Source of the DNA: an uncultured Prevotella sp.
GTDB taxonomy: Bacteria > Bacteroidota > Bacteroidia > Bacteroidales > Bacteroidaceae
DNA length: 64,000 bases
Assembly (NCBI GenBank): GCA_937907705.1
Contig: CALCVP010000031.1
Coordinates: 124,001-188,000, forward strand
Reading direction: 5' to 3'
Of this stretch, positions 17,482-26,351 are shown piece after piece. The notes beneath the pieces were generated by a model. The model searched no databases. It was not told the DNA's origin and saw only the letters and a list, made by a program, of their open reading frames with translations. The translations under genes were made by a program, and so were the position numbers. How positions within the stretch are numbered: position 1 is the stretch's first letter; each line of letters begins with the position of its first letter.

Positions 17482-19725
17482 ATGAAACCCACCAACTACT
17501 TCCTGTTTGACTTTATGGACTTTGATCTCGACCTGAAACGGGACGAGTCGCTATGGAAAGCAGGGCAACCTACCGCCGTAAGCGAGCGCAACGGCGACAT
17601 ACTGGTAAGCGTACCCTTCCAAAAGCAGTTGCTGCAAAACGACATGGCACCTGACACCAGCGTGCCGCGCGAAGAATATACGCTGGTTATCCGGCAGTAT
17701 GAACCGGGCATTCTGCGCCTCTTTATAGGCTTTGGCGAGGCGCAAATCAGCGACCAATCCGAGATGCTTCAGTACAGCGGGCGCATCAAGCGCATACCGC
17801 TGCACGCAAACTTCAGCAACGGACTGTACACCATTACGGATGAAGCCGGCACCCTACGTGCCGTCATCAACACGCAAGAGCCACTGCTCGACCGCTGGAG
17901 CACACTGCTGCCCGACCCTCAAGACACACTCGACCTCAGACTGTTTCCCGACGGCAAACACGAGGTTCGGTTGGCGGCCTACGACCACTTCTCGCCTCCA
18001 CGCTACGATGCGCTGCCAATCGGCTTCTGCAAGTGCAACGGACAGAAGGAGCGTGCCACCCTTGCCTTTGAGTGCAAGCTCAACGAGTGCTTTGCAGGAA
18101 CAGGCGAACGGTTTGAGAAAATGGACCTCAGCGGACAGACCTTCTTCCTCAAAAACCAAGACGGACAGGGCGTCAACAACCGCCGTACCTACAAGAATAT
18201 ACCTTTCTATCTGTCCAGCAGACACTATGGTGTGTTCTATCACACCTCTGCCCACAGCAAACTGTCGTTGGCAGGACAGAGCACCCGCTCGGTAGAATTT
18301 CTTTCAGACCAGGCTCTGCTCGATGTGTTTGTCATAGGAGGCGACTGCCCCGAGCAGATTATACAAAGCTACCGCGACCTCACAGGCTATCCCTCCATGC
18401 CCCCGCTGTGGAGCTATGGCATCTGGATGAGCCGCATGACCTACTTCAGTGCCGACGAGGTGAACGCCATTTGCCAACGGCTCAGAGCCGAACACTACCC
18501 CTGCGATGTAATACATCTGGACACAGGATGGTTCAAAACCGACTGGCTCTGCGAGTGGAAGTTTAACAAAGAGCGCTTTCCCGACCCCGAAACGTTTATC
18601 CAGAACCTGAAGAAACATGGCTTCCGCATTACACTTTGGCAACTGCCTTACGTGGCAGAAGACGCCGAACAGATAGATGAAGCACGGCAGCACCACTACA
18701 TCTGCCAGCTCACCAAGCAGCAAGCCTCTGAAGGTTCCAACTTCTCCGCTCTCGACTACGCAGGAACAATAGACTTTACCAACCCCGAAGCCAAAGCATG
18801 GTATCAGCAGTTGCTCAAGAGATTGCTCGATATGGGCGTGGCAGCCATCAAGACCGACTTTGGCGAAAACATACACATGGACGCTGTCTATCAGGGCATG
18901 AAACCCGAACTGCTCAACAATCTCTACGCCCTACTCTATCAAAAGGCAGCCTTTGAGATAACCAAGCAGACCACAGGCAGCGGCATACAGTGGGCCAGAG
19001 CGGCATGGGCAGGCTGCCAACGCTACCCACTGCACTGGGGAGGCGACTCGTGCAGCTCATGGGAAGGCATGGCAGGATCGCTCCGTGGCGGCCTTCACTT
19101 CGGCTTGTCGGGCTTCGCTTTCTGGAGTCATGACGTGCCCGGATTCTACACTTTGCCCAATTTCATGAACTCTGTGGTGGCAGACGATGTATATGTAAGA
19201 TGGACACAGTTTGGCGTATTCTCGTCTCACATCCGCTATCATGGCACCAACAAGCGCGAACCTTGGCACTATCCACACATAGCGCCCATCGTAAAGCGCT
19301 GGTGGAACCTGCGCTACAAGCTCATTCCTTACCTGCTGCAAGAGAGCCAAAAGGCCACACACAGCGGCAAGACCATACTGCAAGCACTTATCTTCCACCA
19401 TGCCGATGACCCCGTATGCTGGCACATAGACGACCAATACTACTTTGGCGACGACATGCTCGTGGCTCCTGTCATGAACAGTGAGGGCATACGCGATGTC
19501 TATCTGCCCGAAGGCAATTGGGTAGACTTCTTCACCGGCGAGCACATCAGCGGCAACCAGTGGCTCAAAGACCTGCATGTGCCACTCGACAAAATGCCCG
19601 TCTACCTCAGGGAAGGGGTGGAAATACCTGTCTATCCGGAACATGTGGAATGTACAGACGAGATGGATATGAATAAGGTTGTCAAGATAAAGATTGACGG
19701 TAGCTTTAAAGGCTTTACGGTATAA
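17482..19725 (+). CDS. GH31 alpha-xylosidase (YicI-like), cytoplasmic
   Basis: Retaining glycosidase releasing alpha-linked xylose (or glucose) from imported oligosaccharides. The 747 residues lack a signal peptide. The N-terminal beta-sandwich leads into the (beta/alpha)8 barrel from about 305 (PPLWSYGIWMSRMTYFS). The nucleophile Asp lies in AAIKTDFGENI (about 454-464), the YicI-type KTDFGE signature; the acid/base Asp is in HWGGDSCSSWEGM (about 516-528). LRPL-like C-terminal strands (VYLPEGNWVDFFTGEHISG, PVYLREGVEIPVY) are typical. The KTDFGE motif favours alpha-xylosidase over alpha-glucosidase, but specificity is inferred. 79 bp separate it from the next gene on the same strand. Confidence 0.88.
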   Translation: MKPTNYFLFDFMDFDLDLKRDESLWKAGQPTAVSERNGDILVSVPFQKQLLQNDMAPDTSVPREEYTLVIRQYEPGILRLFIGFGEAQISDQSEMLQYSGRIKRIPLHANFSNGLYTITDEAGTLRAVINTQEPLLDRWSTLLPDPQDTLDLRLFPDGKHEVRLAAYDHFSPPRYDALPIGFCKCNGQKERATLAFECKLNECFAGTGERFEKMDLSGQTFFLKNQDGQGVNNRRTYKNIPFYLSSRHYGVFYHTSAHSKLSLAGQSTRSVEFLSDQALLDVFVIGGDCPEQIIQSYRDLTGYPSMPPLWSYGIWMSRMTYFSADEVNAICQRLRAEHYPCDVIHLDTGWFKTDWLCEWKFNKERFPDPETFIQNLKKHGFRITLWQLPYVAEDAEQIDEARQHHYICQLTKQQASEGSNFSALDYAGTIDFTNPEAKAWYQQLLKRLLDMGVAAIKTDFGENIHMDAVYQGMKPELLNNLYALLYQKAAFEITKQTTGSGIQWARAAWAGCQRYPLHWGGDSCSSWEGMAGSLRGGLHFGLSGFAFWSHDVPGFYTLPNFMNSVVADDVYVRWTQFGVFSSHIRYHGTNKREPWHYPHIAPIVKRWWNLRYKLIPYLLQESQKATHSGKTILQALIFHHADDPVCWHIDDQYYFGDDMLVAPVMNSEGIRDVYLPEGNWVDFFTGEHISGNQWLKDLHVPLDKMPVYLREGVEIPVYPEHVECTDEMDMNKVVKIKIDGSFKGFTV

Positions 19726-19804
19726 CGCCCCTGTATTTACAGTATAACACCCATATAAATGCATCAGAACGCACGGATAAACTTATCAACAATACACTAC
19801 CGAT

Positions 19805-22756
19805 ATGTGGAAAAAGAATCTTGAAGAAACAAAAAAGCACTATATAGACTGGTGGAACCACAAAGGCATCATCATCAACATGTGGGAACACTTCCAAAAA
19901 GGGGTGCAACCGCATGCCGACATACCGGCACCACCAGCGCCAAAAGACCTCAACCAAAAATGGTTTGACCCAGAATGGCGCGCCAATTACTTGGATTGGT
20001 ATGTGGCACACAGCTGCCTGAAAGCCGACATGTTGCCCGTGGCCAACACGCAGTTAGGTCCCGGTTCATTGGCTGCTATACTGGGGGGCGTGTTTGAAGG
20101 GGGCGAAGATACCATCTGGATACATCCTAACCCCGACTTTACAGACAACATAACATTCAACCCTAACCACCCTAACTACCTGCTGCACAAGAATTTGCTC
20201 AAAGCATGCAAGCAGAAAGCCAAGGGTAACTACTATGTAGGTATGCCCGACTTGATGGAGGGTATGGATGTGTTGGCAGCCCTCAAAGGCACCGACAAGG
20301 TGCTGATGGACACCGTGACACAGCCCGAAGTGCTGGAAAGACAGATGCAACAAATCAACGACATCTACTTCAAGGTGTTTGACGAACTGTACGACATCAT
20401 ACGCGAAGGCGATGAAATGGCGTTCTGCTACTTCTCGTCTTGGGCACCGGGAAAGATGTCGAAGCTGCAAAGCGACATATCAACCATGATCAGTGTGGAA
20501 GACTACCGGCGCTTCGTACAGCCCTTTATCCGCCAGCAGTGCCAGCATATTGACTACACACTCTACCACCTTGACGGTGTGGGAGCCATGCATCATCTGT
20601 CTGCCTTGCTTGAAATAGAAGAGCTCAATGCCATACAATGGACACCGGGAGTGGGCGAACCGCAAGGCGGATCGCCCAAATGGTACAACCTGTACAAGCG
20701 CATCTTGGCGGGCGGAAAGAGCGTCATGGCATGTTGGGTTACACTGGACGAGCTGCGACCGCTGCTCGACAATATCGGTGGAGACGGCGTACACATAGAG
20801 ATGGACTTCCATAATGAAGACGAAGTGGAGCAAGCTCTGCGCATTGTTGAGGAATATCAGCACCACGAAGAGCCTCAACCTGCTGCCGACGAGACCATCA
20901 GAGTGGCACCCAGTGCAGACCAACGAGACCGCCAAGAAAAATGTTCCAACAGCGCTGCAACGCCTGTCAGCACCCCCATCAAAGAGTTGGCACTGCAACG
21001 CACCTTGGTATTGGACGGTGCCATGGGCACCATGATACAGGCGCATGGACTGACAGAGGCCGACTTCCGCGGTGAACGCTTTGCCCGACACACCGTCAAC
21101 GTGAAAGGCTGCAACGACCTACTGTGCCTTACCAAGCCTGACCTCATAGCCGACATCCACCGTAAGTACTTGGAAGCCGGTGCCGATCTGATAGAGACCA
21201 ACACCTTTAATGCGCAGCGTATATCCATGGCAGACTACCGGTTGGAGGACTGTTGCCGCGAGATTAACCTCAAAGCATGCAGCATGGCACGCCGACTGGC
21301 AGACGAATACACCCGCAAGAACCCAGCCAAGCCACGCTTCGTGTTAGGCTCTGTCGGTCCTACCAACAAGACATGTTCCCTTGCTCAGGACACCACTCAG
21401 CCGGGATGGCAGCCCTTTAGCTATGAGATACTGACCCAAGCTTATGTGGAGCAGATGCTCACACTGATGGAAGGGGGCGTGGATGCACTGATGATAGAAA
21501 CCATCTTCGACACACTCAATGCCAAAGCTGCCATAGAAGCGGCACACAAAGCCATGCAAATCGTAGGCAAGCGCATACCGCTAATGCTGAGTTTTACCGT
21601 TGCCACGCCCGACGGACACAATATGTTGGGGCAGTCTATCGAGGATTTCATAGCCCAAGAGGTCACTCCTGACGTTATTTCCGTGGGCATCAACTGCTTC
21701 ACCGACGTAGCTGCCATGATGCCGTTGCTACAGCATTTGGGGGCTACAACGCCCTATCTGATCAGTGCTTACCCCAACGCAGGCAAACCAGACCAGAACG
21801 GTCATTACAGCCATACGCCCGAAATGATGCAGCAAGACGAGTGGCCCATGCTCGACCAGCACGTGCTTAACATCTTGGGAGGATGCTGCGGCACCACCCA
21901 CTTGCACATAGCCAAGGTGGCAGAGAGTGTAGAACCCATCAAAGGACTGTTTCTCTCGCCACACCAACCCCGGCAAGCCGCGCTCTCAGCCATACAAAGC
22001 CGCACTGTGGGTTCAATCCTATCAGCCTCCTCCTCTACCCCATCCAGCCTGCAGAAAGACGCTCACAGCCACGAAAACAGGGCGCACTGCGAGTGCTGTA
22101 CACCTGCCACCACGACTGAAAGCACCGCTGCCGACCGCATACACGATGCTATCTTGGCCGGCAAAGCAGACCAAGCTGTGGCTGCCACGCAAGAAGCCTT
22201 GGCACAAAAGGTGTCTCCACAAGACATTATCAACCACCAGATGATACGTGCCATGGGCGAAGTGGGACAGCGCTTCCAAGACGGCAAGGCCTTTGTGCCA
22301 CAACTGCTGATGGCAGGACGCGCCATGAAAGCGGCACTGGAACTGCTCAAGCCGCTCTTGGCTGGCAGTGCATCGACCACCGTTGGCCGTGTGGTGATAG
22401 GCACGGTAAAGGGCGATTTGCACGATATTGGCAAAAACTTGGTGGCTTCTATGCTGGAAGGCTGCGGCTTTGAGGTAACGAACATTGGCATTGACGTGCC
22501 GAGCGAGAAGTTTGTGGAGGCCATTAAAGCCAACCATGCCGATATCTTGTGCATGTCGGCTCTGCTCACCACGACCATGACTTACATGAAAGACGTGATG
22601 CAGGCACTGAGCGATGCCGGTCTTAGAGACCGCGTAAAGGTGATGGTGGGCGGTGCTCCCGTTACGCAGAGCTTTGCCGACGAGATAGGCGCCGACGGCT
22701 ACAGCGACAATGCCAACGAGGCTGTAAGTGTGGCAAAGCGCCTGATGAAAGAATAA
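19805..22756 (+). CDS. Three-domain fusion: UroD-type methyltransferase + homocysteine methyltransferase + corrinoid-binding module
   Basis: The 983 residues fall into three blocks. Residues 1-360: a uroporphyrinogen-decarboxylase-superfamily domain of the methyltransferase kind (MTFR-like order MWKKNLEETK..., YHLDGVGAMHH near 258, IQWTPGVG near 280); where MtaA-type enzymes have HxC for zinc it shows H-L-D. Residues about 396-715: homocysteine S-methyltransferase as in the MetH N-terminus, with LDGAMGTMIQ and all three zinc cysteines (C631 in GINC, C694 and C695 in GGCCGTT). Residues about 770-983: helical cap plus cobalamin Rossmann domain with GDLHDIG, His873 being the lower cobalt ligand. 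The methyltetrahydrofolate and reactivation domains of MetH are absent. Inferred role: move a methyl group from an unknown donor through cobalamin to homocysteine, giving methionine. 26 bp before the symporter gene. Confidence 0.85.
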   Translation: MWKKNLEETKKHYIDWWNHKGIIINMWEHFQKGVQPHADIPAPPAPKDLNQKWFDPEWRANYLDWYVAHSCLKADMLPVANTQLGPGSLAAILGGVFEGGEDTIWIHPNPDFTDNITFNPNHPNYLLHKNLLKACKQKAKGNYYVGMPDLMEGMDVLAALKGTDKVLMDTVTQPEVLERQMQQINDIYFKVFDELYDIIREGDEMAFCYFSSWAPGKMSKLQSDISTMISVEDYRRFVQPFIRQQCQHIDYTLYHLDGVGAMHHLSALLEIEELNAIQWTPGVGEPQGGSPKWYNLYKRILAGGKSVMACWVTLDELRPLLDNIGGDGVHIEMDFHNEDEVEQALRIVEEYQHHEEPQPAADETIRVAPSADQRDRQEKCSNSAATPVSTPIKELALQRTLVLDGAMGTMIQAHGLTEADFRGERFARHTVNVKGCNDLLCLTKPDLIADIHRKYLEAGADLIETNTFNAQRISMADYRLEDCCREINLKACSMARRLADEYTRKNPAKPRFVLGSVGPTNKTCSLAQDTTQPGWQPFSYEILTQAYVEQMLTLMEGGVDALMIETIFDTLNAKAAIEAAHKAMQIVGKRIPLMLSFTVATPDGHNMLGQSIEDFIAQEVTPDVISVGINCFTDVAAMMPLLQHLGATTPYLISAYPNAGKPDQNGHYSHTPEMMQQDEWPMLDQHVLNILGGCCGTTHLHIAKVAESVEPIKGLFLSPHQPRQAALSAIQSRTVGSILSASSSTPSSLQKDAHSHENRAHCECCTPATTTESTAADRIHDAILAGKADQAVAATQEALAQKVSPQDIINHQMIRAMGEVGQRFQDGKAFVPQLLMAGRAMKAALELLKPLLAGSASTTVGRVVIGTVKGDLHDIGKNLVASMLEGCGFEVTNIGIDVPSEKFVEAIKANHADILCMSALLTTTMTYMKDVMQALSDAGLRDRVKVMVGGAPVTQSFADEIGADGYSDNANEAVSVAKRLMKE

Positions 22757-22782
22757 GTCAATACCTGACAAAACCTGAAGAA

Positions 22783-24387
22783 ATGAACACACAATCTCTA
22801 CATGCACTCGACTGGACCATCCTGGTAGGCTACTTCGCAGTGCTATTGGCCATCGGCATTTGGGCAAGTACAAAGCACAAGAGAGGCGGCAACCTGTTTT
22901 TGGCCGAACACTCGCTGGGCTGGCACCACATAGGTTTTTCCATGTGGGGCACCAATGTGGGCCCTTCCATGCTGATAGCCTCTGCCAGTGCAGGCTTTAC
23001 CACAGGCATCGTGTCGGGCAATTTTGCCTGGTATGCCTTTGTGTTTATAGCCCTGCTGGCGTTTGTATTCGCCCCACGCTACTTGGGAAGCAAGGTGTCT
23101 ACCCTACCCGAATTTATGGGCTTGCGCTTCGGACAGAGCACACGCAACATGCTGGCATGGTACACCATCGTTACGATACTTGTTTCTTGGCTGGCGCTGA
23201 CGCTCTTTGCCGGCGGCATCATCATACGCCAAGTGTTTGGCATGCCTATGTGGCTGTCTGCCCTGTTGCTGTTGGGCATCTCTGCATTCTTTACCATGTT
23301 GGGCGGCCTAAAGGCGATAGCCTACACCAATGTCTATCAGATGGTGCTGCTTATCATGGTGTCTGCCTCGCTCACAGTGGTGGGTATATGGAAGTTAGGC
23401 GGCGACAGCTTCGCGCAAGGCATAGCCACTTTGGCCAATCCTGACGTGGTGCCGAACAACTACTGGAACCTGTTTCAACCCAACAGCGACCGCGATTTTC
23501 CGTGGCTTCCTATCCTTCTGGGCTATCCTGTCATGGGTGTATGGTTCTGGTGTACCGACCAAAGCATGGTGCAACCGGTGCTGGCAGCCCGCAACCTCAA
23601 CGAAGGGCAGCGTGGAGCCAACTTTACCGGTTGGCTCAAAATACTGGATGTGGCCATCTATATCGTGCCGGGCATCGTGTGCTATGCCTTGGTCAAGACT
23701 GGCGCTTTCGGTGCCACAGCCGTTCAGCCCGATGATGCTTACCTCACATTGGTTACCCGTCTTTTCCCGATAGGCATGGTGGGGTTGGTACTGGCGGTGC
23801 TTACAGCCGCACTGGTTAGCACTATCGGCTCTGCCCTCAATGCGCTGAGCACGGTATTTACCATGGATATCTATGTGAAGAACATACATCCAGAGGCATC
23901 ACCTAACGAGATACGCCGCACGGGCCACATAGTAACCGTGGTGGGCGCACTGGTAAGCATTGTCATTACCATAGCGGTAGACAATATCAAAGACATGAAT
24001 CTGTTCAACGTGTTCCAGTCGGTGCTCAGCTTCATAGCCCCTCCTATGGCGGCTGTTTTCCTGACAGGCGTGTTCTGGAAGCACTGCACCACCTTGGCAG
24101 CCAACCTGACCTTGACCTTCGGCACCATCTTCAGCATCATGACGGGCATACTCTATCTGTGGGTTATGCCACAGTTGGCAGACCATATCCACTTTATGTT
24201 GCTGTCGTTTTTGATCTTCGTCTGCCTGATAGCAGTAATGGTAGTGGTAAGCCTTTACGACAAAAATGCCACGGTAGACTCTACGGTTACAGTGCTGAAA
24301 GAGCGCCCCAGCCGCAGCGTTGTCATAGGTTGGGGCGCATTGGCAGTGGTCATGGTCATGCTCTATTGGGTGTTCAACGGCAACTGA
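22783..24387 (+). CDS. Sodium:solute symporter (SSS family)
   Basis: Inner-membrane Na+-coupled transporter of the SGLT/SSS type, 534 residues with about 14 hydrophobic segments. Family marks: an N-terminal helix DWTILVGYFAVLLAIGIWAS, SMWGTNVGPSMLIASASAGF near 50-70, the region TLPEFMGLRFGQSTRNML near 107, GYPVMGVWFWCTDQSMVQPVLAARNLNEG near 247 (sugar-transporter branch) and LVSTIGSALNALSTVFTMDIY near 345. Substrate is probably a sugar or related polyol, inferred from these motifs and the upstream glycosidases. Tightly linked to the corrinoid fusion (26-bp gap), and closed by a strong terminator. Confidence 0.88.
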   Translation: MNTQSLHALDWTILVGYFAVLLAIGIWASTKHKRGGNLFLAEHSLGWHHIGFSMWGTNVGPSMLIASASAGFTTGIVSGNFAWYAFVFIALLAFVFAPRYLGSKVSTLPEFMGLRFGQSTRNMLAWYTIVTILVSWLALTLFAGGIIIRQVFGMPMWLSALLLLGISAFFTMLGGLKAIAYTNVYQMVLLIMVSASLTVVGIWKLGGDSFAQGIATLANPDVVPNNYWNLFQPNSDRDFPWLPILLGYPVMGVWFWCTDQSMVQPVLAARNLNEGQRGANFTGWLKILDVAIYIVPGIVCYALVKTGAFGATAVQPDDAYLTLVTRLFPIGMVGLVLAVLTAALVSTIGSALNALSTVFTMDIYVKNIHPEASPNEIRRTGHIVTVVGALVSIVITIAVDNIKDMNLFNVFQSVLSFIAPPMAAVFLTGVFWKHCTTLAANLTLTFGTIFSIMTGILYLWVMPQLADHIHFMLLSFLIFVCLIAVMVVVSLYDKNATVDSTVTVLKERPSRSVVIGWGALAVVMVMLYWVFNGN

Positions 24388-24428
24388 CCCTGCCCTATCC
24401 TTGCATAAGCAGCAAGATTCATTCATAT

Positions 24429-24465
24429 AAAAAAGCGGTTCGCACACAGGTGCAAACCGCTTTTT
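24429..24465. terminator. Bidirectional terminator between symporter and purine permease
   Basis: Stem AAAAAGCGGTT..GCAC / GTGC..AACCGCTTTTT with a short loop; A-run on one side, T-run on the other, placed between converging genes. Confidence 0.85.
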
Positions 24466-24499
24466 ATATACTGACAGCAAGCTGCCGCTTGTCCCTACC

Positions 24500-25801
24500 C
24501 TACCTTACGGCATAGTTGATAATAAAAATAACTGCCAAGATGCAGATTGTCGGGTTCAGTTGGCGCCACTTGCCCGTAAACAGTTTCATAAACACATAGC
24601 TCAGAATGCCCAGAGATATGCCGTCGGCAATGGAGTAACACAGCACCATGGTGATGATAGTTATAAACGAAGGGAAGGCTTCGCTCATATCGTCAAAGTT
24701 GATACACTTGAACGAGTTGACCATCAGCACACCCACCATGACCAGTGCGCCACTGGTGGCAAAACTGGGTATCAGCAGGAAGATGGGAGAAAGGAAAATG
24801 GCTACCACAAAGAGCAAGCCTGTAACCAGTGAGGTAACGCCCGAACGGCCGCCCTCTGCCACACCCGAAGCACTCTCTACATAGGTGGAAATAGTGGAGC
24901 AACCCAGCATGGAGGCGCAGGTAGTGCCGATGGCATCGCTCAGCATGGCTTCATTGACATGAGGGATGGTGCCGTCTGCACGCACAATGCCCAGCTTGTC
25001 TGCCAGTGCCAGAATGGTGCCGATACTGTCGAAAACATTGACCAACAGCAGCGAGATGACAATCATGATGACCTTGGGATTGCCCAGCACAGAGAAGTCA
25101 AACTGGCAGAATGTGGGTGCTATGCTCTGTGGCATAGCCACTGGCGACCAGTTGTCGGGCAGTTCTACATGGCCTGTTGCTACCGCCACGACAGATGTAA
25201 TGATAATGGCTATAAACAGCGAGCCCTTTACTCTGCGCGCCATCAGCAAACTGCTCAACACGATAGAGAGCAGTCCTAACATGGCGGTAGGCGTAAAGGT
25301 GCCCATCTTTACATAGGTGGCAGAGTCTGCCACGATTGCACCTGCATTCTTCAAGCCTATAAAGGCTATAAACATGCCTATGCCCACGGATATGGCGTAG
25401 CGCAGATTGGTGGGGATGCAGTAGAGTATCAGGTTGCGCACCTTGAACACCGTAATCAGCAAAAACAGTATTCCTTCTATTAACAAAACGGTCAACGACT
25501 GCTGCCAGGTAAGTCCCATGGCCTGACACATGGTAAAGGCAAAGAAAGCGTTCAAGCCCATGCTGGGGGCTTGCGCCATGGGCAACTTGGCCATGACGGC
25601 CAACAGCAGTGTGGCAATGGCTGCCGACAGAGCCGTAGCTGTAAACAAGGCACCCTTGTCCATGCCCGTAGTGGCCAGGATATTGGGGTTTACCGCCAAG
25701 ATGTAACTCATGGTCAAAAAAGTGGTGAAGCCTGCCATCAGCTCCACTTTCAATGAAGATTTAGCCGGGTCAAAGCCCAACCATTGTTTTAGTTTGTTCA
25801 T
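24500..25801 (-). CDS. NCS2-family purine (adenine/guanine/hypoxanthine) permease, AzgA type
   Basis: Proton-coupled nucleobase importer in the inner membrane. The 433 residues begin LKQWLGFDPAKSSLKVELMAGFTTFLTMSYILAVNP split over two motifs typical of AzgA/GhxP proteins, followed by APSMGLNAFFAFT near 78 and NVFDSIGTILALADKLG near 250. About 12 membrane segments. Substrate within purines is not decided by sequence. Works with apt elsewhere in the window in purine salvage. Single gene on the minus strand between two terminators; upstream 150 bp show no recognisable riboswitch. Confidence 0.9.
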   Translation of the reverse strand: MNKLKQWLGFDPAKSSLKVELMAGFTTFLTMSYILAVNPNILATTGMDKGALFTATALSAAIATLLLAVMAKLPMAQAPSMGLNAFFAFTMCQAMGLTWQQSLTVLLIEGILFLLITVFKVRNLILYCIPTNLRYAISVGIGMFIAFIGLKNAGAIVADSATYVKMGTFTPTAMLGLLSIVLSSLLMARRVKGSLFIAIIITSVVAVATGHVELPDNWSPVAMPQSIAPTFCQFDFSVLGNPKVIMIVISLLLVNVFDSIGTILALADKLGIVRADGTIPHVNEAMLSDAIGTTCASMLGCSTISTYVESASGVAEGGRSGVTSLVTGLLFVVAIFLSPIFLLIPSFATSGALVMVGVLMVNSFKCINFDDMSEAFPSFITIITMVLCYSIADGISLGILSYVFMKLFTGKWRQLNPTICILAVIFIINYAVR

Positions 25802-25987
25802 GAATAATATTTGTTTTTACTGTTTCTTCTATTGGTAAGCAGGTGTACAAAATTCATTTAATGTCTTATACCCCCGCAAACGTGCAAAAGTAATTGTTTT
25901 TTTTCTTACATCAAAAAACCGCGGTAAGTTCTTTTCTTCCCCATGCTCCCATCGGGTGTTTCGGAACTTGCCGCCCCACCCTATTCT

Positions 25988-26090
25988 CCTTGCACTGCAA
26001 TGGGCTTTCAACAGCACCGTTACCGGCTGCCGATTGCACTGCTGTCAGGTGTCGATTGCATAACTATCAGCCGCCAATAGCTATGCAATT
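25988..26090. repeat. 22-bp dyad-repeat array C (5 units)
   Basis: Units centred at 25995, 26017, 26039, 26061 and 26083, an exact 22-bp step throughout; e.g. CCTTGCACTGCAATG, GATTGCACTGCTGTC, AATAGCTATGCAATT. Lies in the 550-bp gap between the permease and the next minus-strand gene, which otherwise holds only a terminator. Confidence 0.75.
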
Positions 26091-26156
26091 GGCGGCTGAC
26101 AAGCAAGGTTCAGTCTTGCCATCACATCAAAAGCCGTCAATCCACACACAAAAAAT

Positions 26157-26190
26157 GCCCCAGAACAGCCTGAAAAGACCGTCCTGGGGC
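26157..26190 (-). terminator. Hairpin downstream of the repeat-bearing secreted protein gene
   Basis: 10-bp stem GCCCCAGAAC / GTCCTGGGGC with one mismatch and a 14-nt loop; an A-run on its left becomes a T-run for minus-strand transcripts. About 160 bp past the stop of the 26352-27377 gene. Confidence 0.6.
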
Positions 26191-26351
26191 TTCGCTTGTT
26201 ATAACTGAATACTTTCTTTACACCACCCTTCTATTGCCAAAACCTCTTGACTTATGAAAAATATAGATAGGTATTTGTATGCTTCCATGAATAGGCAAGC
26301 AGGGATACACAAACTACAAAGCCTTTCTCCGTGCTTGCAATACAGCGGTGT

